A DNA stretch of 64,000 nt from Enterobacter pseudoroggenkampii (GTDB lineage Bacteria > Pseudomonadota > Gammaproteobacteria > Enterobacterales > Enterobacteriaceae): NCBI RefSeq assembly GCF_026420145.1, contig NZ_JAPMLV010000001.1, positions 62,001-126,000 of the forward strand. The letters are read 5' to 3'. The translations under genes were made by a program, and so were the position numbers. The notes beneath the pieces are model-generated. The model was not told where the DNA came from. It was given only the letters and a program-made list of their open reading frames with translations, and ran no database searches. Position 1 is the first letter of the stretch. Every line of letters begins with the position of its first letter. Shown in pieces: positions 51,473-61,215 of this stretch.

Positions 51473-52336
51473 TTAGAAGTTGTAACCTACAACCAGGTAG
51501 CCACCCCAACCGGTTGATTTAGACGTGAAGTCACCCTCACCCCAGTTAACGGTATCCCCACCTTTCCACTGGCCGCCGTTATGGAAATAACGCGCGACGA
51601 CAGAGTAGTGCCAGTGATCGTAGTTCAGGGCCAGAACGTGGCTGGACGCGATAGAGTTACTGGTACGGTTCTTGTCATCACCCAGATCTGAGCCCCAGTC
51701 GAAGTTGGTGAAGCCGATGTAGGTCAGCTGGCCACCCCAAACCTGAGTGATTGGCACAAAGTATTTTACTTTGAAACGGTAGCCATCCCACTCGTTTTCG
51801 TTTGAAGCGCCATAGTTCTGCCACTGGTATTTAGCATACACGTTCAGAGACAGGCCCATTGGCAGACCGGTATCGATATCTGTACCCAGACCCATGTACC
51901 AGGTGCTCTGACGGCTGCCTTTGTTATCGCCCATATCGTAGATATAGTTGTTGGCGAAATACCATTCTTTGAACGGACCAAAGCTCAGGTCGGTACCCGT
52001 CAGTTTATCAATAGAGAAACGCGGTTCGATTTCCATGAACAGCGGGGAACCGTCGGACCAGATACCTTTGTCGTTACCGTTACCCCAGTCAAAGGTCTTA
52101 GGAATATCGATATAGCCATAGAAATCAAACCAGTCTTTTTTAGCAAACGCTTCGTATTCCAGATAAACGTCGTTGTTCAGCTTCGGAGAAAAGCGCGTGT
52201 GGTAGCTGCCGACCACGTTAACGCTCTGGTGCCACCAGTCGGAGAGGTATTGTGGTTTATCGTTTTCCGCTGCGTTAACAGTGAAAGAGGAAGAAAGTGC
52301 CAGCACGGCGCCAGCTGCGAGTAATGTTTTTTTCAT
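51473..52336 (-). CDS. tsx: Nucleoside-specific outer membrane channel Tsx
   Basis: Monomeric 12-strand beta-barrel that lets nucleosides and albicidin cross the outer membrane, and a receptor for phage T6 and colicin K in E. coli. The start at 52336 ([20 protein letters not shown]) gives 287 residues with signal peptide cleaved after VNAAENDKP region. Ends VVGYNF with the terminal aromatic typical of barrels. Some surface loops are shorter than in E. coli (294), as expected for phage-selected loops. Confidence 0.97.
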   Translation of the reverse strand: MKKTLLAAGAVLALSSSFTVNAAENDKPQYLSDWWHQSVNVVGSYHTRFSPKLNNDVYLEYEAFAKKDWFDFYGYIDIPKTFDWGNGNDKGIWSDGSPLFMEIEPRFSIDKLTGTDLSFGPFKEWYFANNYIYDMGDNKGSRQSTWYMGLGTDIDTGLPMGLSLNVYAKYQWQNYGASNENEWDGYRFKVKYFVPITQVWGGQLTYIGFTNFDWGSDLGDDKNRTSNSIASSHVLALNYDHWHYSVVARYFHNGGQWKGGDTVNWGEGDFTSKSTGWGGYLVVGYNF

Positions 52337-52421
52337 AATCATGCCACTGATTGAAATTCCCTTCCGGGAGTGAAAAATGCGCGAATTGCGTTTCTAAATA
52401 TTTCGTGTTTCTGCGGTGCCT

Positions 52422-52427
52422 ATTATA
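52422..52427 (-). promoter_or_regulatory. Candidate tsx -10 element
   Basis: On the minus strand the bases read TATAAT within CCTATAATAGG, about 85 bases before the tsx ATG. No good -35 is seen at 17 bases, which fits an activator-dependent promoter as in E. coli. Three TGTGA half-sites at 52439, 52459 and 52470 lie just upstream. Confidence 0.5.
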
Positions 52428-52569
52428 GGAATCCCTGCTCACAAAAATATGTGTTGTTTCACATATCTCTCACACGCGTAATCGATTGCGTTCACGTTTG
52501 CGTACTTTAAACGGCCGGGATTGTAGCGGCAATCATTTATGTTGCCAATCCATACGAAATGTAAATGTT

Positions 52570-52593
52570 AGCGGAGTGACATTTCACTCCGCT
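52570..52593 (-). terminator. Hairpin after yajI
   Basis: AGCGGAGTGA / TCACTCCGCT with loop CATT, a perfect 10-bp stem 11 bases beyond the yajI stop. The U run on the minus strand is weak (AACATTTAC), so termination may be partial. Confidence 0.65.
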
Positions 52594-52603
52594 AAAAGAG
52601 GGG

Positions 52604-53143
52604 TTACTGAGCGGCGGGCTGGATATCGTGAATACGGATGAAACCTAACTGATCCGGAGTCAGTCCGTTAAGCTGCAGTGGAATGTCAACATCGCTCGGA
52701 GCCAGCACGCTGGCCGGTGCGGTGAACAGCTGACGATTAACATTCACCTCCCGGTAGCTCTCCGTGGTGCCCTGGATCTGTCCCCATTCGACGGTGCCGC
52801 TGAAGGCTGGCAACGGATCGTTGGATTCTCCCTGGATGCGTAATGTTGCGCGAGTACCATTTGCATTCGCCGCCACGTTCACCAGAGACATTTTCAGCGT
52901 GCCAATCTGACTATTGAGCCGCGCGGGCGTATTCGCCCCCGGTAGCAGATAAACCCCGCTGCTGGATTTAGCATTCAGCGCGTTTTGCTGGGTGATCTTC
53001 ACCGTTTCTTTGTTCAGTTTGTCCATCGCCGTATTGAGCGTATTCACGCTCTGTTTCATCTGACGGACTTCGGTTTGCTGTGCACAGGCGCTAAGGGTGA
53101 AGAGGCTCCCCACCAGCAAAATTTTCAGGTAACGTCTTGTCAT
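52604..53143 (-). CDS. yajI: Lipoprotein YajI (DUF3251)
   Basis: A 179-residue predicted lipoprotein of unknown function. The start at 53143 (MTRRYLKILLVGSLFTLSAC) gives a signal peptide with lipobox LSAC at residues 17-20. Mature Gln/Asn-rich helix then beta-rich domain (AVPLQLNGLTP-like). Same neighbours (tsx, nrdR) as in E. coli. Confidence 0.9.
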   Translation of the reverse strand: MTRRYLKILLVGSLFTLSACAQQTEVRQMKQSVNTLNTAMDKLNKETVKITQQNALNAKSSSGVYLLPGANTPARLNSQIGTLKMSLVNVAANANGTRATLRIQGESNDPLPAFSGTVEWGQIQGTTESYREVNVNRQLFTAPASVLAPSDVDIPLQLNGLTPDQLGFIRIHDIQPAAQ

Positions 53144-53283
53144 TGCGTTTATTTCCTTGAAATAACGGATCGTCCTAATGGTAGCCAGCATCATCGTGTC
53201 AGACATAGATCCTTTGTCTCAAAAAGCTCTTCCTTTGTTGTCAGGCCAGATCAGGGTAAAATGAAAATTAGTTAACCGGATAA

Positions 53284-53745
<462 letters not shown>

Positions 53746-53749
53746 GCTC

Positions 53750-54853
53750 ATGCAGGATGAGATTTACATGGCGAGAGCCATGAAGCTGGCGCAGCGCGGT
53801 CGTTTTACTACCCATCCTAACCCGAACGTCGGGTGCGTTATCGTCAAAGATGGCGAGATCGTGGGGGAGGGGTTTCACTATCGTGCCGGCGAACCGCATG
53901 CTGAGGTTCATGCGCTGCGCATGGCCGGCGAGAAGGCGCGCGGTGCTACGGCCTACGTCACGCTGGAGCCCTGCAGCCATCACGGGCGTACGCCGCCGTG
54001 CTGCGAAGCGCTGATCGCGGCAGGTGTTTCGCGCGTGGTCGCATCGATGCAGGATCCGAATCCGCAGGTAGCCGGACGCGGTCTGTATCGCCTGCAGCAG
54101 GAAGGCATTGACGTCAGCCATGGCCTGATGATGCAGGACGCGGAAGCGCTCAACAAAGGCTTTCTGAAGCGCATGCGCACGGGGTTCCCGTATATTCAGC
54201 TCAAGCTGGGCGCCTCGCTGGACGGTCGTACGGCGATGGCAAACGGCGAAAGCCAGTGGATCACGTCGCCACAGGCAAGGCGCGATGTGCAACGTCTGCG
54301 CGCGCAAAGCCATGCTATTCTCACCAGCAGTGAAACCGTTCTGGCTGACGATCCGGCTATGACCGTGCGCTGGGACGAACTGAATGCCGATACCCAGGCG
54401 CTTTACCCGCAGGAGAACCTGCGTCAGCCGCTGCGTATTGTCATTGATAGCCAGAACCGGGTGACGCCGAAGCACCGCATCGTCCAGCAGCCGGGTGAAA
54501 CCTGGATTGCCCGCACTAAAGAAGATACGCGCGAATGGCCGGAAGGCGTGCGCAGCATTATGGTGCCGGAGCATAACGGTCATCTGGATCTGGTGGTGCT
54601 GATGATGCTGCTCGGCAAGCAGCAGGTGAACAGCATCTGGGTCGAAGCCGGGCCAACGCTCGCCGGTGCGCTCTTACAGGCCGGACTGGTGGATGAACTG
54701 ATTGTTTACGTTGCGCCTAAACTGTTAGGTCACGATGCGCGCGGCCTGTTTGTGCTGCCTGGCCTTGAAAAACTGGCCGACGCACCGCAACTCAAATTTA
54801 GCGAGATTCGTCCGGTAGGTCCGGATGTCTGCCTCCACTTAACGACAGCGTAA
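53750..54853 (+). CDS. ribD: Bifunctional riboflavin-specific deaminase/reductase RibD
   Basis: Carries out the second and third steps of riboflavin synthesis. The start at 53750 (MQDEIYMARAMKLAQRGRFT) gives 367 residues, the E. coli length; the longer in-frame ATG overlaps nrdR. Deaminase zinc site HAEVHAL and PCSHHGRTPPCCEAL, then a reductase domain from LKLGASLDGRTA to the end. Confidence 0.97.
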   Translation: MQDEIYMARAMKLAQRGRFTTHPNPNVGCVIVKDGEIVGEGFHYRAGEPHAEVHALRMAGEKARGATAYVTLEPCSHHGRTPPCCEALIAAGVSRVVASMQDPNPQVAGRGLYRLQQEGIDVSHGLMMQDAEALNKGFLKRMRTGFPYIQLKLGASLDGRTAMANGESQWITSPQARRDVQRLRAQSHAILTSSETVLADDPAMTVRWDELNADTQALYPQENLRQPLRIVIDSQNRVTPKHRIVQQPGETWIARTKEDTREWPEGVRSIMVPEHNGHLDLVVLMMLLGKQQVNSIWVEAGPTLAGALLQAGLVDELIVYVAPKLLGHDARGLFVLPGLEKLADAPQLKFSEIRPVGPDVCLHLTTA

Positions 54854-54940
54854 TTGCTCCTGAAATAGGGAAGCAGTGCGCAAAGTATTATGATAAAATC
54901 CGCCCCCCTGCGGGGCCAAATGAACCCGTAAAGGAAGAGT

Positions 54941-55411
54941 ATGAACATTATTGAAGCTGCTGTAGCTACCCCGGACGCTCGCGTCGCCATCACCATTGCG
55001 CGTTTCAACAACTTCATCAACGACAGCCTGCTGGAAGGTGCTATTGACGCCCTGAAACGTATCGGCCAGGTTAAAGATGACAATATTACCGTTGTTTGGG
55101 TTCCAGGCGCTTACGAACTGCCACTGGCGGCGGGCGCGCTGGCGAAAACCGGTAAATATGACGCGGTGATTGCACTGGGTACCGTTATTCGTGGCGGCAC
55201 TGCGCACTTCGAATACGTTGCGGGCGGTGCAAGCAACGGTCTGGCACACGTTGCGCAGGATGCTGAAATTCCTGTCGCGTTCGGCGTGCTGACCACCGAA
55301 AGTATTGAACAAGCCATCGAACGTGCTGGCACCAAAGCCGGTAACAAAGGTGCAGAAGCTGCACTGACCGCGCTTGAAATGATCAATGTATTGAAAGCCA
55401 TCAAGGCCTGA
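54941..55411 (+). CDS. ribH: 6,7-dimethyl-8-ribityllumazine synthase RibH
   Basis: Condenses the RibB product with the pyrimidine from RibD to form lumazine; assembles as a 60-mer shell in many bacteria. 156 residues, with [30 protein letters not shown] and [13 protein letters not shown], the conserved substrate loops. Followed after 21 bases by nusB. Called ribE in E. coli nomenclature. Confidence 0.97.
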   Translation: MNIIEAAVATPDARVAITIARFNNFINDSLLEGAIDALKRIGQVKDDNITVVWVPGAYELPLAAGALAKTGKYDAVIALGTVIRGGTAHFEYVAGGASNGLAHVAQDAEIPVAFGVLTTESIEQAIERAGTKAGNKGAEAALTALEMINVLKAIKA

Positions 55412-55432
55412 TTTTTTTGTAAGGGGAATTCC

Positions 55433-55852
55433 GTGAAACCTGCTGCTCGTCGCCGCGCCCGTGAATGTGCCGTCCAGGCACTTTACTCCTGGCAGTTGTC
55501 CCAGAACGACATCTCTGATGTTGAATACCAGTTCCTGTCAGAACAGGACGTGAAAGACGTTGACGTTCTGTACTTCCGTGAACTGCTGTCGGGAGTGGCG
55601 ACTAATAGCGCGTATCTCGATGGTCTGATGAAGCCTTACCTGTCCCGTCTGCTCGAAGAGCTGGGCCAGGTAGAAAAAGCAGTGTTGCGTATTGCGCTGT
55701 TTGAGCTGTCTAAACGTGATGATGTGCCGTATAAAGTGGCCATCAACGAAGCGATCGAACTGGCGAAAACCTTCGGCGCTGAAGACAGCCACAAGTTTGT
55801 AAACGGCGTACTTGATAAAGCAGCACCTGCGATCCGTCCCCACAAAAAGTGA
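55433..55852 (+). CDS. nusB: Transcription antitermination factor NusB
   Basis: A 139-residue all-helical RNA-binding protein that with NusE binds boxA of rRNA leaders. Opening [20 protein letters not shown] and motif [34 protein letters not shown] (quoted in part: [16 protein letters not shown]) are typical. The usual neighbour ribH precedes it. Confidence 0.98.
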   Translation: MKPAARRRARECAVQALYSWQLSQNDISDVEYQFLSEQDVKDVDVLYFRELLSGVATNSAYLDGLMKPYLSRLLEELGQVEKAVLRIALFELSKRDDVPYKVAINEAIELAKTFGAEDSHKFVNGVLDKAAPAIRPHKK

Positions 55853-55858
55853 TCCGCA

Positions 55859-55910
55859 AACCGGAGTTCTGCATTGCCTGACGGGCAGTGCGGCTCCGGT
55901 TTTTTCTTTT
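55859..55910 (+). terminator. Hairpin terminator between nusB and thiL
   Basis: AACCGGAG / CTCCGGTT closes an inner stem of GC-rich complementary bases (CTGCATTGCC against GGGCAGTGCG with G-U pairs), followed by TTTTTTCTTTT. It is a complete rho-independent structure and lies only about 20 bases before thiL. Confidence 0.85.
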
Positions 55911-55929
55911 ATTTGCTGAGGCATAACGT

Positions 55930-56901
55930 ATGGCATGCGGCGAATTCTCCCTGATTGCCCGTTATTTTGACCGTGTCAGAACCTCTCGTCTTGATGTTGA
56001 AACCGGCATTGGCGATGACTGTGCACTTCTCAATATTCCCGAAAAACAGACGCTGGCAATCAGCACCGACACCTTAGTGTGCGGCCGTCATTTCTTACCG
56101 GATATCGATCCTGCCGATCTGGCGTATAAAGCGCTGGCGGTGAACGTCAGCGATCTGGCCGCGATGGGTGCCGATCCTGCCTGGCTGACGCTGGCTTTGA
56201 CCCTGCCAGAGGTGGATGAAGCATGGCTGGGTGCCTTTAGCGATGCGCTGTTTGAGCAGCTTAGCTACTACGATATGCAGCTGATTGGCGGTGATACCAC
56301 TGCCGGTCCGCTGTCGATGACGCTGGCGATCCACGGCTTCGTGCCGCTTGGCCGCGCGCTGAAGCGCTCAGGCGCAAAACCCGGTGACTGGATCTACATG
56401 ACCGGTACGCCGGGCGACAGTGCGGCAGGGCTGGCGATCCTTCAGAACCGTTTAACGGTTGAAGATGCTGATGATGCGGCATATCTGGTAAAACGCCATC
56501 TGCGGCCAACACCGCGTATCTTGCACGGCCAGGCGCTGCGCGAACGGGCGAGCTCGGCTATCGATCTCTCTGACGGGCTTATCTCGGACCTCGGCCATAT
56601 TCTGAAGGCTAGCGGTGTCGGCGCGCGCGTTGACCTGGACCTGTTCCCGCTGTCTGAGCAACTGCTTCGCCATGTAGAGCCTGAGCTGGCCCTGCGCTGG
56701 GCGCTGTCCGGTGGTGAAGACTACGAACTGTGCTTCACGGTGCCTGAGCTCAATCGCGGAACGCTGGATGTGGCGTTAGCGCATCTCGGCGCGAAATTTA
56801 CCTGCATCGGTCAGATCATGCCGGAGAGTGAAGGGCTGAAGTTTGTGAAAGACGGTGAGCCGGTTACGCTGGACTGGAAAGGGTACGATCACTTCGCGTG
56901 A
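55930..56901 (+). CDS. thiL: Thiamine-monophosphate kinase ThiL
   Basis: Makes thiamine diphosphate with ATP. 323 residues (E. coli 325). Acidic motif GIGDDCALL near residue 30, GGDTTAGP and [11 protein letters not shown]. The C-terminus WKGYDHFA is 2 residues shorter than in E. coli, where pgpA overlaps. The ATG at 55930 lies about 20 bases after the nusB-thiL terminator. Confidence 0.97.
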   Translation: MACGEFSLIARYFDRVRTSRLDVETGIGDDCALLNIPEKQTLAISTDTLVCGRHFLPDIDPADLAYKALAVNVSDLAAMGADPAWLTLALTLPEVDEAWLGAFSDALFEQLSYYDMQLIGGDTTAGPLSMTLAIHGFVPLGRALKRSGAKPGDWIYMTGTPGDSAAGLAILQNRLTVEDADDAAYLVKRHLRPTPRILHGQALRERASSAIDLSDGLISDLGHILKASGVGARVDLDLFPLSEQLLRHVEPELALRWALSGGEDYELCFTVPELNRGTLDVALAHLGAKFTCIGQIMPESEGLKFVKDGEPVTLDWKGYDHFA

Positions 56902-56919
56902 TGTTGTGCGCTCTGTATT

Positions 56920-56951
56920 GCCGGGTGGCGGCTCCGCCTTACCCGGCCTAC
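56920..56951. repeat. REP element between thiL and yajO
   Basis: GCCGGGTGGCGGCTCCGCCT followed by TACCCGGCCTAC is a single REP palindrome. It fills most of the 54 bases between the thiL and yajO ends, where E. coli has pgpA. Confidence 0.9.
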
Positions 56952-56955
56952 GTGC

Positions 56956-57930
56956 TTACTTAAATCCTACCACCGGATGCTGCTGATACGGCGTCTCCAG
57001 CTCGGCAACCTGCTCCGGCGTCAGCGTGATATCCACCGCATTCAGCAGTTCGTCAAGCTGCTCTTCCCGGGATGTGCCGATAATCGGCGCCGCGACGCCG
57101 CGCTTGCCCAGCAGCCAGGCCAGCGCCACCTGGGCGCGGGTTGCACCGGTATCGTCGGCGATCCCGGCTAAACGTTCGGCAATTAGCGCATCGCTGGCTT
57201 CTGTACCACCATACAGATTTTTTCCCACTTCATCCGATACCAGACGGGCCGTGGTTTCTCCCCACGGACGGGTCAGACGACCGCGCGCCAGCGGGCTCCA
57301 CGGGATCACCGCCACGCCCTCCTGATGGCACAGCGGCAACATCTCGCGCTCTTCTTCACGATAGATCAAGTTGTAGTGATCCTGCATGGTGACGAAGCGC
57401 GCCCAGCCGTGCTGCGCCTGGAGATCCAGCGCCTGAGCAAACTGCGACGCGTGCATAGACGACGCGCCGATGTAGCGTGCTTTACCGGCTTTGACCACGT
57501 CGTTCAGCGCTTCAAGCGTCTCCTCGACTGGCGTGTTGTAATCCCAGCGGTGAATTTGCAGCAGGTCTACGTAATCCATGTTCAGGCGCCTAAGGCTGTC
57601 ATCAATGGAGCGCAGGATCTGTGCGCGAGAAAGTCCCTCAGCCAGGTCGCCTACCGGATAGTAGACCTTGGTGGCGACGACGATGTCATCACGACGGGCA
57701 AAATCGCGCAGGGCGCGGCCAACAATCTCCTCGCTGCTGCCGTCGGAGTAGCTGTTGGCGGTGTCAAAGAAGTTAATGCCGCCCTCGATGGCGCGTTTGA
57801 TAATCGGACGGCTGCTCTCTTCCGGCAGCGTCCAGGCGTGGTTTCCCCGATCGGGTTCGCCAAAGGTCATGCATCCCAGACAAAGTCGGGAAACCTTAAG
57901 GTCCGTTTTTCCTAATGTTGTGTATTGCAC
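56956..57930 (-). CDS. yajO: Aldo-keto reductase YajO
   Basis: A 324-residue NADPH-dependent aldo/keto reductase; E. coli YajO may act on deoxyxylulose or other sugars. The start is a GTG at 57930 (QYTTLGKTDLKVSRL follows). Catalytic residues D/Y/K/H are in DTANSYSDGS, VVATKVYY and LLQIHRWD. The ribosome site GGAG lies inside an inverted repeat (57933-57981). Last gene of the xseB-ispA-dxs-yajO series. Confidence 0.95.
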   Translation of the reverse strand: MQYTTLGKTDLKVSRLCLGCMTFGEPDRGNHAWTLPEESSRPIIKRAIEGGINFFDTANSYSDGSSEEIVGRALRDFARRDDIVVATKVYYPVGDLAEGLSRAQILRSIDDSLRRLNMDYVDLLQIHRWDYNTPVEETLEALNDVVKAGKARYIGASSMHASQFAQALDLQAQHGWARFVTMQDHYNLIYREEEREMLPLCHQEGVAVIPWSPLARGRLTRPWGETTARLVSDEVGKNLYGGTEASDALIAERLAGIADDTGATRAQVALAWLLGKRGVAAPIIGTSREEQLDELLNAVDITLTPEQVAELETPYQQHPVVGFK

Positions 57931-57932
57931 GG

Positions 57933-57981
57933 TTCCGCTCCTGCTGTTTAAACACCAGGTTTAAGCATAGCAGGAGCGGAA
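57933..57981 (-). promoter_or_regulatory. 13-bp inverted repeat masking the yajO ribosome site
   Basis: TTCCGCTCCTGCT at 57933-57945 and AGCAGGAGCGGAA at 57969-57981 are exact reverse complements around a 23-base loop that can itself pair through TTAAAC/GTTTAA. On the minus-strand mRNA the second arm contains the GGAG 7 bases before the yajO GTG. No U run follows, so it is not a terminator. Confidence 0.75.
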
Positions 57982-57994
57982 AAGGGGGAAGGGG

Positions 57995-59857
57995 TCAGTC
58001 CAGCCAGCGGCGGATTTTAGCTTCGATACCGGCAGCGTCCAGGCCAATCGCCGCACGGGCTTCATCCTGGGTACCCTGAGGAATGAAATGATCCGGCAGG
58101 CCGAGGTTTAGCACCGGCACGGCTTTACGATTTGCCATCAGCACCTCGTTCACGCCGCTGCCCGCGCCGCCCATAATGGCGTTTTCTTCCAGCGTGACCA
58201 GCACGTCATGCGTCTCCGCCATACTCAGGATCAGCGATTCGTCGAGCGGTTTCACAAAGCGCATGTCCACCAGGGTGGCATTCAGCGCTTCAGCCGCTTT
58301 CGCCGCCTCTGGCATCAGCGTGCCGAAGTTCAGGATCGCCACTTTTTCACCGCGACGCTTCACCAGACCTTTACCGATCGGCAGTTTTTCCAGCGGCTGG
58401 AGCTCAACGCCCACCGCATTGCCGCGCGGGTAGCGAACGGCGCTTGGGCCATCCTGATAGTGGTAGCCGGTAAACAGCATCTGACGACATTCGTTCTCGT
58501 CGCTTGGCGTCATGACGACCATGTCCGGAATACAGCGCAGGAACGACAGGTCAAACGCGCCCTGGTGCGTCTGGCCGTCGGCACCGACGATGCCTGCACG
58601 ATCGATAGCAAACAGCACCGGCAGCTTCTGAATCGCCACGTCGTGGATGACCTGATCGTAGGCGCGCTGCAGGAAGGTGGAATAGATGGCGACAACCGGC
58701 TTGTAGCCGCCAATGGCCAGGCCCGCCGCAAACGTCACCGCGTGCTGTTCGGCAATGGCAACGTCAAAATACTGGTCAGGGTATTTTCTGGAGAACTCCA
58801 CCATGCCGGAGCCTTCACGCATGGCCGGGGTGATCGCCATCAGCTTGTTGTCTTTCGCGGCGGTTTCGCACAGCCAGTCGCCGAATATTTTTGAATAGCT
58901 CGGCATGCCGCCGCTGCTTTTTGGCAGACAGCCGCTGGACGGGTCAAATTTCGGTACCGCGTGGAAGGTGATCGGATCTTTTTCCGCCGGTTCGTAGCCA
59001 CGCCCTTTTTTGGTCATGATGTGCAGGAACTGCGGGCCTTTCAGGTCGCGCATGTTCTTGAGCGTGGTCACCAGACCGAGCACGTCATGGCCGTCAACCG
59101 GGCCGATATAGTTAAAGCCCAGCTCTTCAAACAGGGTGCCCGGCACGACCATGCCTTTGATGTGTTCTTCGGTACGCTTGAGCAACTCTTTGATCGGCGG
59201 CACGCCGGAGAAGACTTTCTTGCCGCCTTCACGCAGCGAGGAGTAAAGCTTGCCGGAGAGCAGCTGCGCCAGATGGTTGTTCAGCGCGCCGACGTTCTCG
59301 GAAATCGACATTTCGTTATCGTTAAGGATAACCAGCATGTCCGGTTTGATGTCGCCCGCATGGTTCATGGCCTCAAAGGCCATACCGGCGGTGATGGCAC
59401 CGTCGCCAATCACGCAGACGGTGCGGCGCTGCTTGTTCTCTTTTTCGGCGGCAACGGCAATCCCGATGCCCGCCGAAATGGAGGTAGAGGAGTGGCCAAC
59501 GCTCAGCACGTCGTACTCGCTCTCACCGCGCCACGGGAACGGGTGCAGGCCGCCTTTCTGACGAATGGTGCCAATTTTATCGCGACGTCCGGTCAGAATT
59601 TTGTGCGGATAAGCCTGGTGGCCCACGTCCCAGATGAGCTGATCGAACGGCGTGTTATAGACATAGTGCAGCGCCACGGTCAGCTCTACCGTGCCAAGCC
59701 CGGAGGCGAAATGGCCGCTGGAGCGGCTAACGCTGTCGAGCAGGTAGCGACGCAGCTCGTCGCACAGCTTCGGCAGGCTCTCTTTCGGCAGCAGACGTAA
59801 CTCCTGGGTGGAGTCAACTAACGCCAGTGTCGGGTATTTGGCAATATCAAAACTCAT
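57995..59857 (-). CDS. dxs: 1-deoxy-D-xylulose-5-phosphate synthase Dxs
   Basis: Thiamine-diphosphate enzyme that starts the MEP isoprenoid pathway from pyruvate and glyceraldehyde-3-phosphate. The start at 59857 ([16 protein letters not shown]) gives 620 residues, the E. coli length. Visible: [15 protein letters not shown], the diphosphate-binding [18 protein letters not shown], and the transketolase-like [15 protein letters not shown]. It is 24 bases after ispA. Confidence 0.98.
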   Translation of the reverse strand: MSFDIAKYPTLALVDSTQELRLLPKESLPKLCDELRRYLLDSVSRSSGHFASGLGTVELTVALHYVYNTPFDQLIWDVGHQAYPHKILTGRRDKIGTIRQKGGLHPFPWRGESEYDVLSVGHSSTSISAGIGIAVAAEKENKQRRTVCVIGDGAITAGMAFEAMNHAGDIKPDMLVILNDNEMSISENVGALNNHLAQLLSGKLYSSLREGGKKVFSGVPPIKELLKRTEEHIKGMVVPGTLFEELGFNYIGPVDGHDVLGLVTTLKNMRDLKGPQFLHIMTKKGRGYEPAEKDPITFHAVPKFDPSSGCLPKSSGGMPSYSKIFGDWLCETAAKDNKLMAITPAMREGSGMVEFSRKYPDQYFDVAIAEQHAVTFAAGLAIGGYKPVVAIYSTFLQRAYDQVIHDVAIQKLPVLFAIDRAGIVGADGQTHQGAFDLSFLRCIPDMVVMTPSDENECRQMLFTGYHYQDGPSAVRYPRGNAVGVELQPLEKLPIGKGLVKRRGEKVAILNFGTLMPEAAKAAEALNATLVDMRFVKPLDESLILSMAETHDVLVTLEENAIMGGAGSGVNEVLMANRKAVPVLNLGLPDHFIPQGTQDEARAAIGLDAAGIEAKIRRWLD

Positions 59858-59881
59858 CAAAGGCTCATCGAGATATATAGT

Positions 59882-60781
59882 TTATTTATCACGCTGGATT
59901 ATATAGTCCGCTAGCGCTTCCAGTGCCGAGGTATCCAGCGATTGCGCGGCCAGTTCATTTAGCGACTGGCGGGCATCGTCAATCAGATCCCGGGCTTTAC
60001 GTTGGGCTTGCTCAAGGCCCAGCAGGGCGGGGTAGGTACTTTTGCCAAGCTGCTGGTCCGCACCCTGACGTTTACCCAATGTTGCAGTATCGCCCACCAC
60101 ATCCAGAATGTCATCCTGAACCTGGAATGCCAGACCGATACTTTCTGCGTAGCTGTCCAGAATCGGCAGGGCTTTGCGCCCTTGTTCACCCGCGCTCAGC
60201 GCGCCCAGGCGAACGGCGGAACGGATCAACGCCCCTGTTTTATGGCGATGAATACGCTCCAGCTGTTCCAGATTAACCTGACGTCCTTCCGCTTCAAGAT
60301 CCAGCGCCTGTCCGCCGCACATGCCGGCTACGCCGCTGGCCATTGCCAGCTCGGAGATCATCGCCAGGCGGTCACGGTCAGCCACTTCCGCCATCGGCGC
60401 GTCGCTCAAAATCGAGAACGCCAGCGTTTGCAGGGCATCACCCGCCAGAATGGCATTCGCCTCGCCAAACTTGATATGGCAGGTGGGTTGACCCCGACGT
60501 AAATCGTCGTCGTCCATGGCCGGGAGATCGTCGTGGATCAGCGAGTAGGCATGGATGCACTCAACGGCGGCTGCCGGGGCGTCCAGCGTGTTATCGCTGA
60601 TGCCAAACATATTGCCCGTGGCGTACACCAGGAACGGGCGCAGGCGCTTTCCACCCAAGAGTGCGCCATAGTGCATGGCTTCAACCAGTGGAGTGTTCTG
60701 AAAAGGCTGTGGCGCGATAAAACGGCGCAGGGCGTCGTTGGCGCGTACGACACGCGCCTGAAGCTCATTGGCAAAATCCAT
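59882..60781 (-). CDS. ispA: Farnesyl diphosphate synthase IspA
   Basis: Adds isopentenyl units to make farnesyl diphosphate for quinone and undecaprenol synthesis. 299 residues with both aspartate-rich motifs: DDLPAMDDDDLRRG near 85 and DDILDVVGD near 223. Starts directly after the xseB stop with no spacer. Confidence 0.98.
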   Translation of the reverse strand: MDFANELQARVVRANDALRRFIAPQPFQNTPLVEAMHYGALLGGKRLRPFLVYATGNMFGISDNTLDAPAAAVECIHAYSLIHDDLPAMDDDDLRRGQPTCHIKFGEANAILAGDALQTLAFSILSDAPMAEVADRDRLAMISELAMASGVAGMCGGQALDLEAEGRQVNLEQLERIHRHKTGALIRSAVRLGALSAGEQGRKALPILDSYAESIGLAFQVQDDILDVVGDTATLGKRQGADQQLGKSTYPALLGLEQAQRKARDLIDDARQSLNELAAQSLDTSALEALADYIIQRDK

Positions 60782-61024
60782 TTACTCGGCGTCCGGTGTG
60801 AAAGGCGTGGTTTTCGCGTCTTCGCTGTCGGAAAGCAGGATCTGCACGCGCTGCTCGGCCTGCTGCAGCTTGACCTGCCCCTGGCGCGCCAGCTGCACGC
60901 CACGCTCGAATTCGTTGAGCGCCTCTTCCAGCGGGAGATCGCCGCTCTCAAGGCGGGTAACAATTTGCTCCAGTTCACTCAGCGCAGTTTCGAAACTGGC
61001 CGGTGCGTCGTTCTTCTTCGGCAT
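60782..61024 (-). CDS. xseB: Exodeoxyribonuclease VII small subunit XseB
   Basis: An 80-residue helical small subunit of exonuclease VII, which degrades single-stranded DNA. Contains [24 protein letters not shown] coiled coil and [17 protein letters not shown]. First gene of the series; divergent from thiI. Confidence 0.97.
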   Translation of the reverse strand: MPKKNDAPASFETALSELEQIVTRLESGDLPLEEALNEFERGVQLARQGQVKLQQAEQRVQILLSDSEDAKTTPFTPDAE

Positions 61025-61215
61025 AGTGAATTGACTCTTATATTCTCAGCCCCGACATGGTAACGGACTCAGGGCAATTATCAAATAACGCGCAATGTGC
61101 ACAGGAGCGGCGCGATGGTGGTATACTTGCGCGCCTGGATGCAGCCACGGGTGTGGGCTGCTGTACTCTTTTCCATTACAAGCCTTAATACGCTTGCCTA
61201 AGAAACATTGCCGCC

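Noticed and set aside
52448..52468. Palindrome TATGTG-TTGTTT-CACATA before tsx as a CRP site
   Set aside because: The halves TGTG and CACA are 6 bases apart, whereas CRP needs 8 between them; the spacing is wrong.
61141..61161. GCAGCC/GGCTGC hairpin before thiI as a thiamine riboswitch
   Set aside because: A 6-bp stem with no TPP-riboswitch core; too small, and E. coli thiI has no known riboswitch.
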